In this document: one piece after another, positions 10,823 to 17,961 of the stretch
Layout: the number at the start of each line of letters is the position of its first letter
Numbering within the stretch: position 1 is the stretch's first letter
Assembly (NCBI RefSeq): GCF_900101025.1
Contig: NZ_FMUH01000004.1
Coordinates: forward strand, 334,412-398,411
Length of the DNA: 64,000 bases
Source: Klenkia marina
GTDB lineage: Bacteria; Actinomycetota; Actinomycetes; Mycobacteriales; Geodermatophilaceae
Direction of reading: 5' to 3'
Position numbers and translations under genes: made by a program
The notes under the pieces: model-generated
The model's input: only the letters and a program-made list of their open reading frames with translations
Told to the model about the DNA's origin: nothing
Database searches by the model: none

Positions 10823-11201
10823 ACCGCTCGACCAGCTCGACCTCGTAGCCGTCGGCGTCCTCGAGGTAGGCGGCCCGGTGCTCCGGGCCACCGGCGAACG
10901 GGTGCCGGTCGGGGAACAGCAGCCGCCACCCGTGCGCCGGGGCCGCCTCGACCAGCTCGCCGAGCCGGCCGGCGGCGACGTGGAACGCCAGGTGGTTCAG
11001 GCCCGGAAGGCGACGCTCGTGCTCGGTGCCCGCCAGGTCGGGGGACTTCTCCACCACCACGTAGACGTCCCCGTGCCGCCACGAGCGGCCACCGGGCCAG
11101 GACTGGAAGGGCTCCGCGCCCAGGGCGGTGAGCAGCCACCCCCACGAGCGCTCGGCGCGGGTGAGGTCGGGCACCCACAGCTCGACGTGGTGGAGCAGCA
11201 T
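10806..11201 (-). CDS. VOC (glyoxalase/bleomycin-resistance) family protein
   Basis: A 131-residue protein with the vicinal-oxygen-chelate fold: N-terminal [20 protein letters not shown], a middle [17 protein letters not shown], and the closing [12 protein letters not shown] that supplies the metal-ligand Glu in this superfamily. It may be an isomerase, dioxygenase-like enzyme or binding protein; the substrate is not evident. The start at MLLHHVEL was chosen over an upstream ATG because AGGAGG lies 7 nt before it. It is divergent from rpsP. Its 3' end takes part in the inverted repeat shared with the small ORF. Confidence 0.85.
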   Translation of the reverse strand: MLLHHVELWVPDLTRAERSWGWLLTALGAEPFQSWPGGRSWRHGDVYVVVEKSPDLAGTEHERRLPGLNHLAFHVAAGRLGELVEAAPAHGWRLLFPDRHPFAGGPEHRAAYLEDADGYEVELVERSPSGA

Positions 11202-11365
11202 CCGGCGTCCTCCTGACGTCTGGCATGATGAGCGGTCGAACACGCGCTGCCGGCGGCCCTCTCACCGTCGCGGACCGTGTCCAGCCGCTCCGCCCCCGGA
11301 CGCAACCCCACACGTCCGCCGGGGCGCAGCACCCCGAGAACTCGTACGAGGAGTACACCACCCAC

Positions 11366-11839
11366 GTGGCCACCAAGATCAAGCTCATGCGTCTCGGCAA
11401 GATGCGCGCGCCGTACTACCGCATCGTCGTCGCCGACGCCCGCACCAAGCGCGACGGCCGGTCGATCGAGACCATCGGCAAGTACCACCCGAAGGAGGAC
11501 CCCTCCTTCATCGAGGTCGACGCCGAGCGCGCCGCCTACTGGCTCGGTGTCGGCGCCCAGCCGACCGAGGCCGTGGCCGCCATCCTGCGGGTGACCGGTG
11601 ACTGGCAGAAGTTCAAGGGCGAGCCGGCCCCGGCCCCCATGAAGGTCGCGGCCCCCAAGCCCGACAAGAAGGCCGCCTACGAGGAGGCCGCCCGCGCCGC
11701 CGCCGACGAGCCGGCCGCCGGTGCCACCACCCCGAAGAAGAAGGCTGCGGTCAAGGCCGACGCCACCCCCGAGGCCGAGGCCAAGCTGGCCGAGGACGCC
11801 CCTGCCGACGGCTCCGCCGGCAAGACGGCTGCTGAGTAA
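11366..11839 (+). CDS. rpsP: 30S ribosomal protein S16
   Basis: A 157-residue S16. The core [20 protein letters not shown] is canonical for residues 2-21, followed by [19 protein letters not shown]. After about residue 95 there is an Ala/Pro/Lys-rich low-complexity tail of some 60 residues, common in actinobacterial S16. The GTG start was chosen because the S16 core begins there and GAGGAG lies about 12 nt upstream; the frame is open further upstream without homology. It is the first gene of the rpsP-khpA-rimM-trmD-Nudix operon. Confidence 0.96.
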   Translation: MATKIKLMRLGKMRAPYYRIVVADARTKRDGRSIETIGKYHPKEDPSFIEVDAERAAYWLGVGAQPTEAVAAILRVTGDWQKFKGEPAPAPMKVAAPKPDKKAAYEEAARAAADEPAAGATTPKKKAAVKADATPEAEAKLAEDAPADGSAGKTAAE

Positions 11840-11842
11840 GCA

Positions 11843-12079
11843 GTGCTCGAAGAGGCGCTGGAGCACCTGGTCAAGGGCATCGTCGACAACCCCGACGACG
11901 TCGCGGTCGACCTGGTCGAGGGCCGTCGGGGCAAGACCCTCGAGGTGCGCGTGCACCCCGAGGACCTCGGCAAGGTCATCGGTCGGGGCGGCCGCACCGC
12001 CAAGGCGCTGCGCCAGGTCATGACCGGTGTCGGCGGACGAGGCCTGCGGGTCGACGTCGTCGACACCGACGGGCGCTGA
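11843..12079 (+). CDS. khpA: KH-domain RNA-binding protein (KhpA-like)
   Basis: A 78-residue protein that is essentially one KH domain, with the GxxG loop in GKVIGRGGRTAKALR. In Gram-positive bacteria this protein (KhpA, formerly YlqC) pairs with KhpB/EloR and binds many RNAs, affecting cell elongation. The GTG start lies 3 nt after rpsP, so it is translated from the same message. Its place between rpsP and rimM is conserved across actinobacteria and firmicutes. Confidence 0.93.
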   Translation: MLEEALEHLVKGIVDNPDDVAVDLVEGRRGKTLEVRVHPEDLGKVIGRGGRTAKALRQVMTGVGGRGLRVDVVDTDGR

Positions 12080-12117
12080 GCACCACCCCGCGCCCGCAGG
12101 GCACCCCTCCCGACACC

Positions 12118-12615
12118 GTGGTGGTCGGCCGCATCGGCCGACCCCACGGTGTTCGTGGTGAGGTGACCGTCGAGGTGCGCACCGACGATCCCGACCGCCG
12201 GTTCACCCCCGGAGCGGTGCTGGCCACCGAGCCGGCCGAGCGCGGGCCGTTGACCGTCGAGTCGGTCAAGTGGCACTCGGGCACCCTCCTGCTCCGCATC
12301 GAGGGCGTCGCCGACCGGCAGTCCGCCGACGAGCTCCGCAACACGATGCTCGTGGTCGAGGTCGCCGACCTCCCCGAGCTCGACGACGACTCCTTCTACG
12401 ACCACCAGCTCGTGGGGCTGGAGGTCCGGCTCGCCGACGGCGCCGTCGTGGGCACCGTCTCGGGCGTCCGGCACGACGCCGCCGAGCTGCTGGTGGTCCG
12501 CCGTCCGGGCACCCACGACCTGCTGGTGCCGTTCGTGACCGCGATCGTGCCCACCGTCGACGTCGCCGCCGGGCACCTCGTCATCACCCCGCCCGAGGGG
12601 CTGCTCGAGCTGTGA
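12118..12615 (+). CDS. rimM: ribosome maturation factor RimM
   Basis: A 165-residue protein that assists assembly of the 30S head around S19. VVGRIGRPHGVRGEVTVEV is the diagnostic N-terminus, and DDSFYDHQLVGLEV followed by LLVPFVTAIVPTVDV forms the PRC-barrel half. The start is GTG at 12118 or the adjacent GTG at 12121; no strong ribosome site is visible, so coupling to khpA is likely. The stop overlaps the trmD start (GTGA). Confidence 0.95.
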   Translation: MVVGRIGRPHGVRGEVTVEVRTDDPDRRFTPGAVLATEPAERGPLTVESVKWHSGTLLLRIEGVADRQSADELRNTMLVVEVADLPELDDDSFYDHQLVGLEVRLADGAVVGTVSGVRHDAAELLVVRRPGTHDLLVPFVTAIVPTVDVAAGHLVITPPEGLLEL

Positions 12616-13337
12616 GGATCGACGTCCTCACGATCTTCCCCGAGTACCTGGCGCCGCTCGGCCAGGCGCTGCTGGGCAAGGCCGCGGCCAAGGGCCTCGT
12701 GGAGATCGGCGTGCACGACCTGCGCCGCTGGACCGACGACGTGCACCGCACCGTGGACGACAGCCCCTACGGCGGTGGACCGGGCATGGTCATGCGCCCC
12801 GAGCCGTGGGGCCGGGCGCTGGCCGAGGTCCGCCGTCCCGGCACCCGCCTGGTCGTGCCCACCCCCGCCGGTCGACCGTTCACCCAGGCCGTGGCCGCGC
12901 AGTGGGCCACCGAGCCCGGGCTGGTCTTCGCCTGCGGGCGCTACGAGGGCATCGACCAGCGGGCGGTCGACGACGCCGCCGCGCACGGCCCGGTGTCCGA
13001 GGTCAGCATCGGCGACTACGTGCTGGCGGGGGGCGAGTCCGCCGTCCTGGTGATGGTCGAGGCGGTGAGCCGGTTCATCCCGGGTGTGGTGGGCAACGCC
13101 GAGTCCGTCGAGCTCGACTCGCACGCCGACGGCCTGCTCGAGGGGCCCTCCTACACCCGGCCGGCGGTCTGGCGGGGCCACGAGGTGCCGCCGGTGCTGC
13201 TGTCGGGCGACCACGCCGCGATCGCCCGCTGGCGGCGGGCGGAGTCCCTCCGGCGCACCGCCGACCGTCGCCCCGACCTGCTGGCCGGGGTCGAGCTCAC
13301 CGCGGCCGACCGGGCCGCGCTGGACGCCGACGCGTGA
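12612..13337 (+). CDS. trmD: tRNA (guanine37-N1)-methyltransferase TrmD
   Basis: A 241-residue SPOUT methyltransferase that makes m1G37 in tRNAs and prevents +1 frameshifting. It begins RIDVLTIFPEYLAPL as usual. The trefoil-knot AdoMet site is visible in CGRYEGIDQRAVDD and SIGDYVLAGGESA, and EGPSYTRPAVWRGHEVP follows. The GTG start lies within the rimM stop (GTGA), and its own stop overlaps the next gene in the same way, indicating a tightly coupled operon. Confidence 0.97.
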   Translation: MRIDVLTIFPEYLAPLGQALLGKAAAKGLVEIGVHDLRRWTDDVHRTVDDSPYGGGPGMVMRPEPWGRALAEVRRPGTRLVVPTPAGRPFTQAVAAQWATEPGLVFACGRYEGIDQRAVDDAAAHGPVSEVSIGDYVLAGGESAVLVMVEAVSRFIPGVVGNAESVELDSHADGLLEGPSYTRPAVWRGHEVPPVLLSGDHAAIARWRRAESLRRTADRRPDLLAGVELTAADRAALDADA

Positions 13338-13852
13338 GCGCCGTGCCCCGCGGCGTCCCGCCGTGGGTGCGGCCGACCGCCCGGGTCGTCGTCCTCGCGC
13401 CCGACGGTCGCGTGCTGCTGCTCGGCGCCCGCCTGACCGGCCCGGACGCCGTCCCCGGCGACGTGCTGTTCTGGGCCACCCCCGGAGGCGGGGTGGAGGA
13501 GGGCGAGTCCGTGCGCGTGGCGGCGGCCCGGGAGCTCGCCGAGGAGGTGGGCCTGGTCGTGGCGCCCGAGGCGCTGGAGGGCCCGGTGTGGATGCGGCGG
13601 CACGTGGGCCGGTTCGGCGACCAGGAGATCGACAGCCGCGAGACCTTCTTCGTGCTGCGCGACGTCGAGCACGTCGTGGTGCCCGGCGCCCGCACCGAGC
13701 TCGAGGTGCGCGCCGACGAGCCGCACCGCTGGTGGAGCGCGTCCGAGGTCGCGGCCTCCGCCGAGGCGTTCGCCCCGCGCGAGCTGGCCGAGCTGCTGCC
13801 CGAGGTGCTCTCCGGGCCGTGGACCGGGCCCCCGCGGTTCGTCGACGGCTGA
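13334..13852 (+). CDS. Nudix hydrolase
   Basis: A 172-residue protein with a complete Nudix box GX5EX7REUXEEXGU, read as GGVEEGESVRVAAARELAEE followed by VGL. These enzymes cleave nucleoside diphosphates linked to another group; the substrate cannot be read from the sequence. It begins at the GTG overlapping the trmD stop, so it is the last gene of the rpsP operon. The family assignment is firm, its presence at this locus is not universal, and its role in RNA metabolism is only inferred from position. Confidence 0.88.
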   Translation: MSAVPRGVPPWVRPTARVVVLAPDGRVLLLGARLTGPDAVPGDVLFWATPGGGVEEGESVRVAAARELAEEVGLVVAPEALEGPVWMRRHVGRFGDQEIDSRETFFVLRDVEHVVVPGARTELEVRADEPHRWWSASEVAASAEAFAPRELAELLPEVLSGPWTGPPRFVDG

Positions 13853-14023
13853 CATCACAGGGCCGCTGCGCCACGGCGGCCGAGGATGTGGCAGAGTAGA
13901 GGACTGCTGCTGCCGCTCTGCTCCGAGCGCGGCGCCCCGGACCACCTGTCCGAGGTCACCGCTGCGCCCCCCGGGCCGCGGGCAGCCCGAGTACAGACAC
14001 CGCTAGGACTGAGGACAGCTGCG

Positions 14024-14389
14024 ATGAACACCCTGGACGCCCTCGACGCCGAGTCGTTGCGCAACGACATCCCCGACTTCCGCCCCGGTGACACCGTGAA
14101 GGTGCACGTGCGCGTCATCGAGGGCACCCGCTCGCGCATCCAGGTCTTCCAGGGCGTCATCCTGCGTCGCCAGGGTGGCGGGGTCCGCGAGACCTTCACC
14201 GTCCGCAAGGTGAGCTTCGGCGTCGGCGTGGAGCGCACCTTCCCGGTGCACACCCCCGTCGTGGAGAAGATCGAGGTGCTGACCCGCGGTGACGTCCGCC
14301 GGGCCAAGCTCTACTACCTCCGCGACCTGCGCGGCAAGGCCGCCAAGATCAAGGAGAAGCGCGAGGTCCGCGAGGCCGTCGCCCGCTGA
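14024..14389 (+). CDS. rplS: 50S ribosomal protein L19
   Basis: A 121-residue L19, the usual length, located at the 30S-50S interface. [35 protein letters not shown] and [20 protein letters not shown] are characteristic. The ATG start has GAGGA 8 nt upstream; the frame is open earlier but the L19 core begins here. About 170 nt separate it from the Nudix gene; AGAGTAGAGG at 13893-13902 could hold a promoter but this is not secure. A strong hairpin follows the stop. Confidence 0.97.
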   Translation: MNTLDALDAESLRNDIPDFRPGDTVKVHVRVIEGTRSRIQVFQGVILRRQGGGVRETFTVRKVSFGVGVERTFPVHTPVVEKIEVLTRGDVRRAKLYYLRDLRGKAAKIKEKREVREAVAR

Positions 14390-14414
14390 CCCCAGCGCCC
14401 CAGCACGACCCCCG

Positions 14415-14449
14415 GGACGGCCCGGCTGCGACACGCAGCCGGGCCGTCC
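14415..14449 (+). terminator. rplS terminator
   Basis: A perfect 16-bp GC-rich inverted repeat (GGACGGCCCGGCTGCG and its complement) with a three-base loop lies 25 nt after the rplS stop. There is no U-tract. Confidence 0.85.
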
Positions 14450-14480
14450 TGCGTCGTGGGCTGCCCGCCCGGGCGGACCG

Positions 14481-14486
14481 TAGGCT
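14481..14486 (+). promoter_or_regulatory. putative -10 element of lepB
   Basis: TAGGCT lies 8 nt before the lepB ATG, which has no Shine-Dalgarno. The arrangement recurs upstream of rnhB (9 nt) and the SpoU-type methyltransferase gene (7 nt) and suggests near-leaderless transcription. No good -35 is visible. Confidence 0.5.
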
Positions 14487-14494
14487 GACCGGCG

Positions 14495-15412
14495 ATGAGC
14501 ACCGACCGGCCGACGGGGCCCGCCGACGACGAGACCGCCGGTCACCGGGCCGAGGGCGGCGCGGACGAGGTGCGGGTGGGCCGGTTCTCCCGACGCGCCC
14601 GCCGCCGCGACCGCGAGGAGCAGAAGAAGAGCTCGCTGCTGCGCGAGCTGCCCGTGCTGCTCGTCGTCGCCTTCGTGCTGGCGCTGCTGGTCAAGACCTT
14701 CCTCGTGCAGGCGTTCTTCATCCCGTCCGGGTCGATGGAGCAGACCCTGCACGGCTGCACCGGCTGCACCGGCGACCGCGTGCTGGTCACCAAGCCGCCC
14801 TACTGGTTCTCCGATCCCGAACCCGGGGACATCGTCGTGTTCCAGGGCCCCGACACCTGGACCCCCGAGGTGCAGGTCGCCGAACCCGACAACTGGTTCT
14901 CCTCCGCCGCGCTCTTCCTGGGCCGGGCCATCGGTGTGGCCCCGCCCAGCGAGGACGACTACGTCAAGCGGGTCATCGCCACCGGTGGGCAGACCGTGCA
15001 GTGCTGCGACGAGCAGGGCCGCATCCTCGTCGACGGCGAACCCCTCGACGAGCCCTACATCTACGAGAACAACCCGCTGGAGTCCCGGAGCTTCGGCCCC
15101 GTCGTCGTCCCGGAGGGCCGGCTGTGGGTGATGGGCGACCACCGGTCGGCATCGGCGGACTCCCGCTCCCACGTCGGCGACCAGTACGCCGGCACCATCG
15201 GCGTGGACGACGTCATCGGCAAGGCCTCGGTCATCGTGTGGCCGTTCTCCCGCTTCGCGTTCCTGGACAGCCCCGACATCCAGCAGCAGCAGGCGGCGGG
15301 GGCGAGCGTGACGCCGGTGCAGGCCGACGTGGTCGCCGCGGCCCCGCTCCTGCTCGGCCTGGCCGGGGCGGTCCCGGTCGCGGCCCGGCGGCGACGGCGC
15401 CGCCACCGCTGA
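14495..15412 (+). CDS. lepB: signal peptidase I
   Basis: A 305-residue type I signal peptidase that removes signal peptides on the outer face of the membrane. After a charged cytoplasmic N-terminus, one membrane segment (LLVVAFVLALLVKTFLVQAF) is followed by FIPSGSMEQTL with nucleophile Ser80; the general base is Lys158 in DDYVKRVIATGG; MGDHRSASADSR is box E. A second hydrophobic segment near the C-terminus ends in a run of Arg residues, a possible topology anchor. The order rplS-lepB-rnhB is conserved in actinobacteria, although here a regulator gene is inserted before rnhB. Confidence 0.95.
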   Translation: MSTDRPTGPADDETAGHRAEGGADEVRVGRFSRRARRRDREEQKKSSLLRELPVLLVVAFVLALLVKTFLVQAFFIPSGSMEQTLHGCTGCTGDRVLVTKPPYWFSDPEPGDIVVFQGPDTWTPEVQVAEPDNWFSSAALFLGRAIGVAPPSEDDYVKRVIATGGQTVQCCDEQGRILVDGEPLDEPYIYENNPLESRSFGPVVVPEGRLWVMGDHRSASADSRSHVGDQYAGTIGVDDVIGKASVIVWPFSRFAFLDSPDIQQQQAAGASVTPVQADVVAAAPLLLGLAGAVPVAARRRRRRHR

Positions 15413-15420
15413 TCGGCCGC

Positions 15421-15546
15421 CATTCCCCGGAATGGTGATGGTGATTCTGCCGATCCCTGAGAAAATCACCAAGAAGTGTTCAAGCACCCGGTCGGGTGAG
15501 TCGATGAATGGTCTGTCAGTCATCGCACTCGATCGGAGAAATCGCA
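15421..15546 (+). promoter_or_regulatory. AT-richer regulatory region with a BldM-like palindrome
   Basis: This stretch is noticeably less GC-rich than its surroundings. It holds the palindrome CATTCC-CC-GGAATG (15421-15434), an inverted pair GGTGATT/AATCACC (15440-15446, 15464-15470), GCCGAT (15449-15454) which matches six of eight bases of the WhiG -10 GCCGATAA though without a good -35, and GCACCCGGTCGGGTGA (15484-15499). The last matches the Streptomyces BldM operator (TCACCCGnnCGGGTGA) at all but the first base. A ribosome site GGAGA precedes the ATG by 7 nt. The functional reading is inference. Confidence 0.5.
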
Positions 15547-16275
15547 ATGTCCAGCTCCTCGGCCGGAACGACCCGCGGCGTCACCCGCGTTCTGCTGCTC
15601 GCTGACGCCCCGGTCCTGCGCCGCGGCCTGGTCAGCATGATCAACGAGACCGCCGGCATGCAGGCCGTCGGTGTCCCCGGCGAGCTGCGCCGGGCGCTCA
15701 CCCTCGTCGAGTCCGCCCGCCCCGACGCCGTCGTCGTCGAGCTGGGCTCCGGCCGGGCCGCCACGCTGAACGTCTGCCGCGACCTCCGTCGCCGCTACCC
15801 CCGGGTCGCGATCGTCGCCCTGGGCACCTCCGAGGACCCGGCCGTGGTCAACGAGGCCCTCGCGGCCGGTGTCCGCGGCTACCTGCTCATGAACACCTCG
15901 CCCACGCTGCTGGGCTGGTCGGTCCTGGCCGCCCGGGCCGGCCGCACCGTGGTGGACCCCCAGATCCGCCGGGTCGAGCCCAGCGAGGTCGTCGTCGCCA
16001 AGGAGCTCACCCCCTCCGTGCCGCTGACCCGCCGCGAGTCCGACGTCCTCGACGAGCTCATCCAGGGCCAGAGCAACCGGGCCATCGGCCGCAACCTGTT
16101 CATCAGCGAGGACACCGTCAAGAGCCACGTCAAGGCCATCCTGCGCAAGCTGGGTGCCCGCGACCGCGCCCACGCCGTCTCGCTGGTGCTGTCGGCCCGC
16201 AACGGCGGCGCCTGCTCCTGCTCCCACGGCCACGCCGCGGAGACCGTCCGCGACGCCGAGGACGCCACCGTCTGA
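15547..16275 (+). CDS. atypical NarL/LuxR-family response regulator
   Basis: A 242-residue DNA-binding regulator. The C-terminal LuxR-type helix-turn-helix is clear: LTRRESDVLDELIQGQSNRA, IGRNLFISEDTVKSHVKAIL and LGARDRAHAVSL. The N-terminal half aligns with a receiver domain (VTRVLLLADAPVLRRGLVSM at its start), but the phospho-acceptor position holds Glu65 (AVVVELGSG) and the acidic pocket is reduced, so phosphorylation control is unlikely. Atypical receivers of this sort are found in the developmental regulators BldM and WhiI. A Cys/His-rich tail (GACSCSHGHAAE) is unusual. It is inserted between lepB and rnhB, which are neighbours in many relatives. The ATG was chosen for its ribosome site. 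Confidence 0.82.
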   Translation: MSSSSAGTTRGVTRVLLLADAPVLRRGLVSMINETAGMQAVGVPGELRRALTLVESARPDAVVVELGSGRAATLNVCRDLRRRYPRVAIVALGTSEDPAVVNEALAAGVRGYLLMNTSPTLLGWSVLAARAGRTVVDPQIRRVEPSEVVVAKELTPSVPLTRRESDVLDELIQGQSNRAIGRNLFISEDTVKSHVKAILRKLGARDRAHAVSLVLSARNGGACSCSHGHAAETVRDAEDATV

Positions 16276-16350
16276 CCCCCTCCCCGCGGTCGGGGCGTCC
16301 GCCTCCTCGGCGCCCCGGCCGCACCCCCTCCCGCTCACCCCCCGGTCCCC

Positions 16351-16381
16351 GAGCCGGTCCCCGTCGTCCGGGGGCCGGCTC
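16351..16381 (+). terminator. terminator after the response regulator gene
   Basis: GAGCCGGTCCCC and GGGGGCCGGCTC (one G-U pair) form a 12-bp stem with a 7-nt loop, about 75 nt after the stop and before the rnhB promoter. Confidence 0.7.
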
Positions 16382-16392
16382 GTGCCGCGTCG

Positions 16393-16398
16393 TAGGCT
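16393..16398 (+). promoter_or_regulatory. putative -10 element of rnhB
   Basis: TAGGCT stands 9 nt before the rnhB ATG, which has no Shine-Dalgarno. It is identical to the lepB hexamer. Confidence 0.45.
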
Positions 16399-16407
16399 CG
16401 GACGGCG

Positions 16408-17154
16408 ATGACCCCACCCGCCCGCCCCGCCACGAAGCCTGCTCCGACCCGCGCTCCCGATGCCCTCTGGACCATGGAGGGCTCCCTGCGCCGCCGCGGG
16501 TTCACCGCGGTGGCCGGCGCCGACGAGGCCGGCCGGGGTGCCTGCGCCGGGCCGCTGGTCGCGGCCGCGTGCATCCTCCCGGCCGGAAGACGGGGGCGCG
16601 TCCCCGGTCTGGCCGACTCCAAGCTGCTCACCCCGGCCACCCGCGAACGCGTCTACGCCGAGGTCGTCGCCCGGGCCGTCGCGTGGTCGGTCGTCGTGGT
16701 CGACGTCCCCGAGCTCGACGCGCGCGGCATGCACGTCACCAACATCGAGGCCCTGCGCCGGGCGGTCAGCACGTTGTCGGTGACCCCCGACTACGTGCTC
16801 ACCGACGGGTTCCCGGTGAGCGGGCTGGCCCAGCCCACGCTCGCCGTCTGGAAGGGCGACCGCGTCTCCGCGTGCGTGGCCGCGGCGTCGGTGCTGGCCA
16901 AGGTCACCCGCGACCGGATGATGGTCGACCTGCACCACCGGTTCCCGCACTACGAGTTCGACGTGCACAAGGGCTACATCACCGACCTGCACACCGCCGC
17001 GCTGGACAGTTTCGGGCCCTGCCCCGAGCACCGGCACCGCTTCGTCAACGTCGCCCGCGCCCGCGATGCGCACGCCGCCCGGACCCGCGGCGGGGTGATG
17101 GTCGATGATGGTGCGGTGCACCCGTCCCCGACGCCCGTGGAGGTCCCGCGATGA
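16408..17154 (+). CDS. rnhB: ribonuclease HII
   Basis: A 248-residue RNase HII that cuts RNA in RNA-DNA hybrids and removes single ribonucleotides from DNA. The active site is intact: GADEAGRGACAGPL with D39 and E40, DSKLLTPATRE, LTDGFPV and AAASVLAKVTRDRMM. About 20 residues of Pro/Ala-rich sequence precede the core and a short tail follows it. The stop overlaps the next gene (ATGA), so rnhB and the DUF2469 gene are coupled, the usual actinobacterial arrangement. Confidence 0.95.
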   Translation: MTPPARPATKPAPTRAPDALWTMEGSLRRRGFTAVAGADEAGRGACAGPLVAAACILPAGRRGRVPGLADSKLLTPATRERVYAEVVARAVAWSVVVVDVPELDARGMHVTNIEALRRAVSTLSVTPDYVLTDGFPVSGLAQPTLAVWKGDRVSACVAAASVLAKVTRDRMMVDLHHRFPHYEFDVHKGYITDLHTAALDSFGPCPEHRHRFVNVARARDAHAARTRGGVMVDDGAVHPSPTPVEVPR

Positions 17155-17471
17155 GCACCGAGGACCTCGAGAAGTACGAGACCGAGATGGAGCTGCAGCT
17201 CTACCGGGAGTACAAGGACATCGTCCGGCAGTTCTCCTACGTGGTGGAGACCGAGCGGCGGTTCTACCTGGCCAACTCGGTCGACCTGCAGGTGCGGGAG
17301 GCCGGCGGCGAGGTCTTCTTCGAGCTGAAGCTCTCCGACGCCTGGGTGTGGGACATGTACCGCCCGGCGCGCTTCGTGAAGAACGTGCGGGTCGTGACGT
17401 TCAAGGACGTCAACGTCGAGGAGCTGGACAAGCCCGACCTCGAGCTGCCGGACAACCCGCGCATCACCTGA
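17151..17471 (+). CDS. DUF2469 family protein
   Basis: A 106-residue protein found almost only in actinobacteria, recognisable from [20 protein letters not shown], the tryptophan-rich [18 protein letters not shown] and [14 protein letters not shown]. No function is established. Its ATG overlaps the rnhB stop, and the same pairing occurs in Mycobacterium (Rv2901c-Rv2902c), which suggests a conserved but unknown role near DNA or RNA processing. Confidence 0.92.
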   Translation: MSTEDLEKYETEMELQLYREYKDIVRQFSYVVETERRFYLANSVDLQVREAGGEVFFELKLSDAWVWDMYRPARFVKNVRVVTFKDVNVEELDKPDLELPDNPRIT

Positions 17472-17505
17472 TGCCCTAGCAGGTCGGGGCCCGGCGCGCT
17501 GCCCG

Positions 17506-17533
17506 TCGTCCACATCCGGGGGCGTCGTCCACA
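17506..17533 (+). promoter_or_regulatory. two-repeat operator-like motif upstream of yraN
   Basis: TCGTCCACA occurs twice (17506-17514 and 17525-17533), 19 nt apart, ending 50 nt before the yraN start. The same pair, in the same orientation and distance relative to the gene, stands before the M23 peptidase gene. The 9-mer differs by one base from the actinobacterial DnaA box TTGTCCACA. A -10-like GACGGT (17572-17577) lies 6 nt before the yraN GTG. Confidence 0.5.
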
Positions 17534-17583
17534 GAACGTCGCCGGGTGCACCGTCGGGGCCCGCCGTCGCCGACGGTGGGCCG

Positions 17584-17961
17584 GTGCACCCGACACCCCC
17601 CACCCCTGCTGGACGGCGCGCCGAGCTGGGCGCCCGCGGCGAGCAGCTCGCGGTCGACCACCTCACCGCCGCCGGGCTGACCGTCCTGGACCGCAACTGG
17701 CGGTCGGGCCGCGGCGAGCTCGACGTCGTCGCCCGCGACCAGGACGCCATCGTGTTCTGCGAGGTCAAGACCCGCTCGGGCACCGGGTACGGCAGCCCGG
17801 TCGAGGCGGTGACGCCCGCCAAGCAGGCCCGGCTGCGGGCCCTGGCCGGTCGGTGGCTCGACGAGCACCGGGAGCACGCGCCCCGGCTGCGCTTCGACGT
17901 GGTCGGCGTGCTCCTGGTCGGCGGGCGGGCCGAGGTCGAGCACCTGCGCGGGGCGTTCTGA
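17584..17961 (+). CDS. yraN: YraN/UPF0102 endonuclease-like protein
   Basis: A 125-residue protein of the UPF0102 family with a restriction-endonuclease-like fold. The key motif is [20 protein letters not shown] followed by KTR, the D-(E/Q)xK pattern of such nucleases. Its role is unproven; the constant linkage to comM and dprA suggests DNA processing. The GTG start has no ribosome site but has a -10-like hexamer 6 nt upstream. The stop overlaps the comM start by one base (TGATG). Confidence 0.9.
   Translation: MHPTPPTPAGRRAELGARGEQLAVDHLTAAGLTVLDRNWRSGRGELDVVARDQDAIVFCEVKTRSGTGYGSPVEAVTPAKQARLRALAGRWLDEHREHAPRLRFDVVGVLLVGGRAEVEHLRGAF

Noticed and set aside
13853..14023. L19 leader motif upstream of rplS
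   Set aside because: The region contains possible promoter-like sequence but no structure I can match to a known ribosomal-protein leader.
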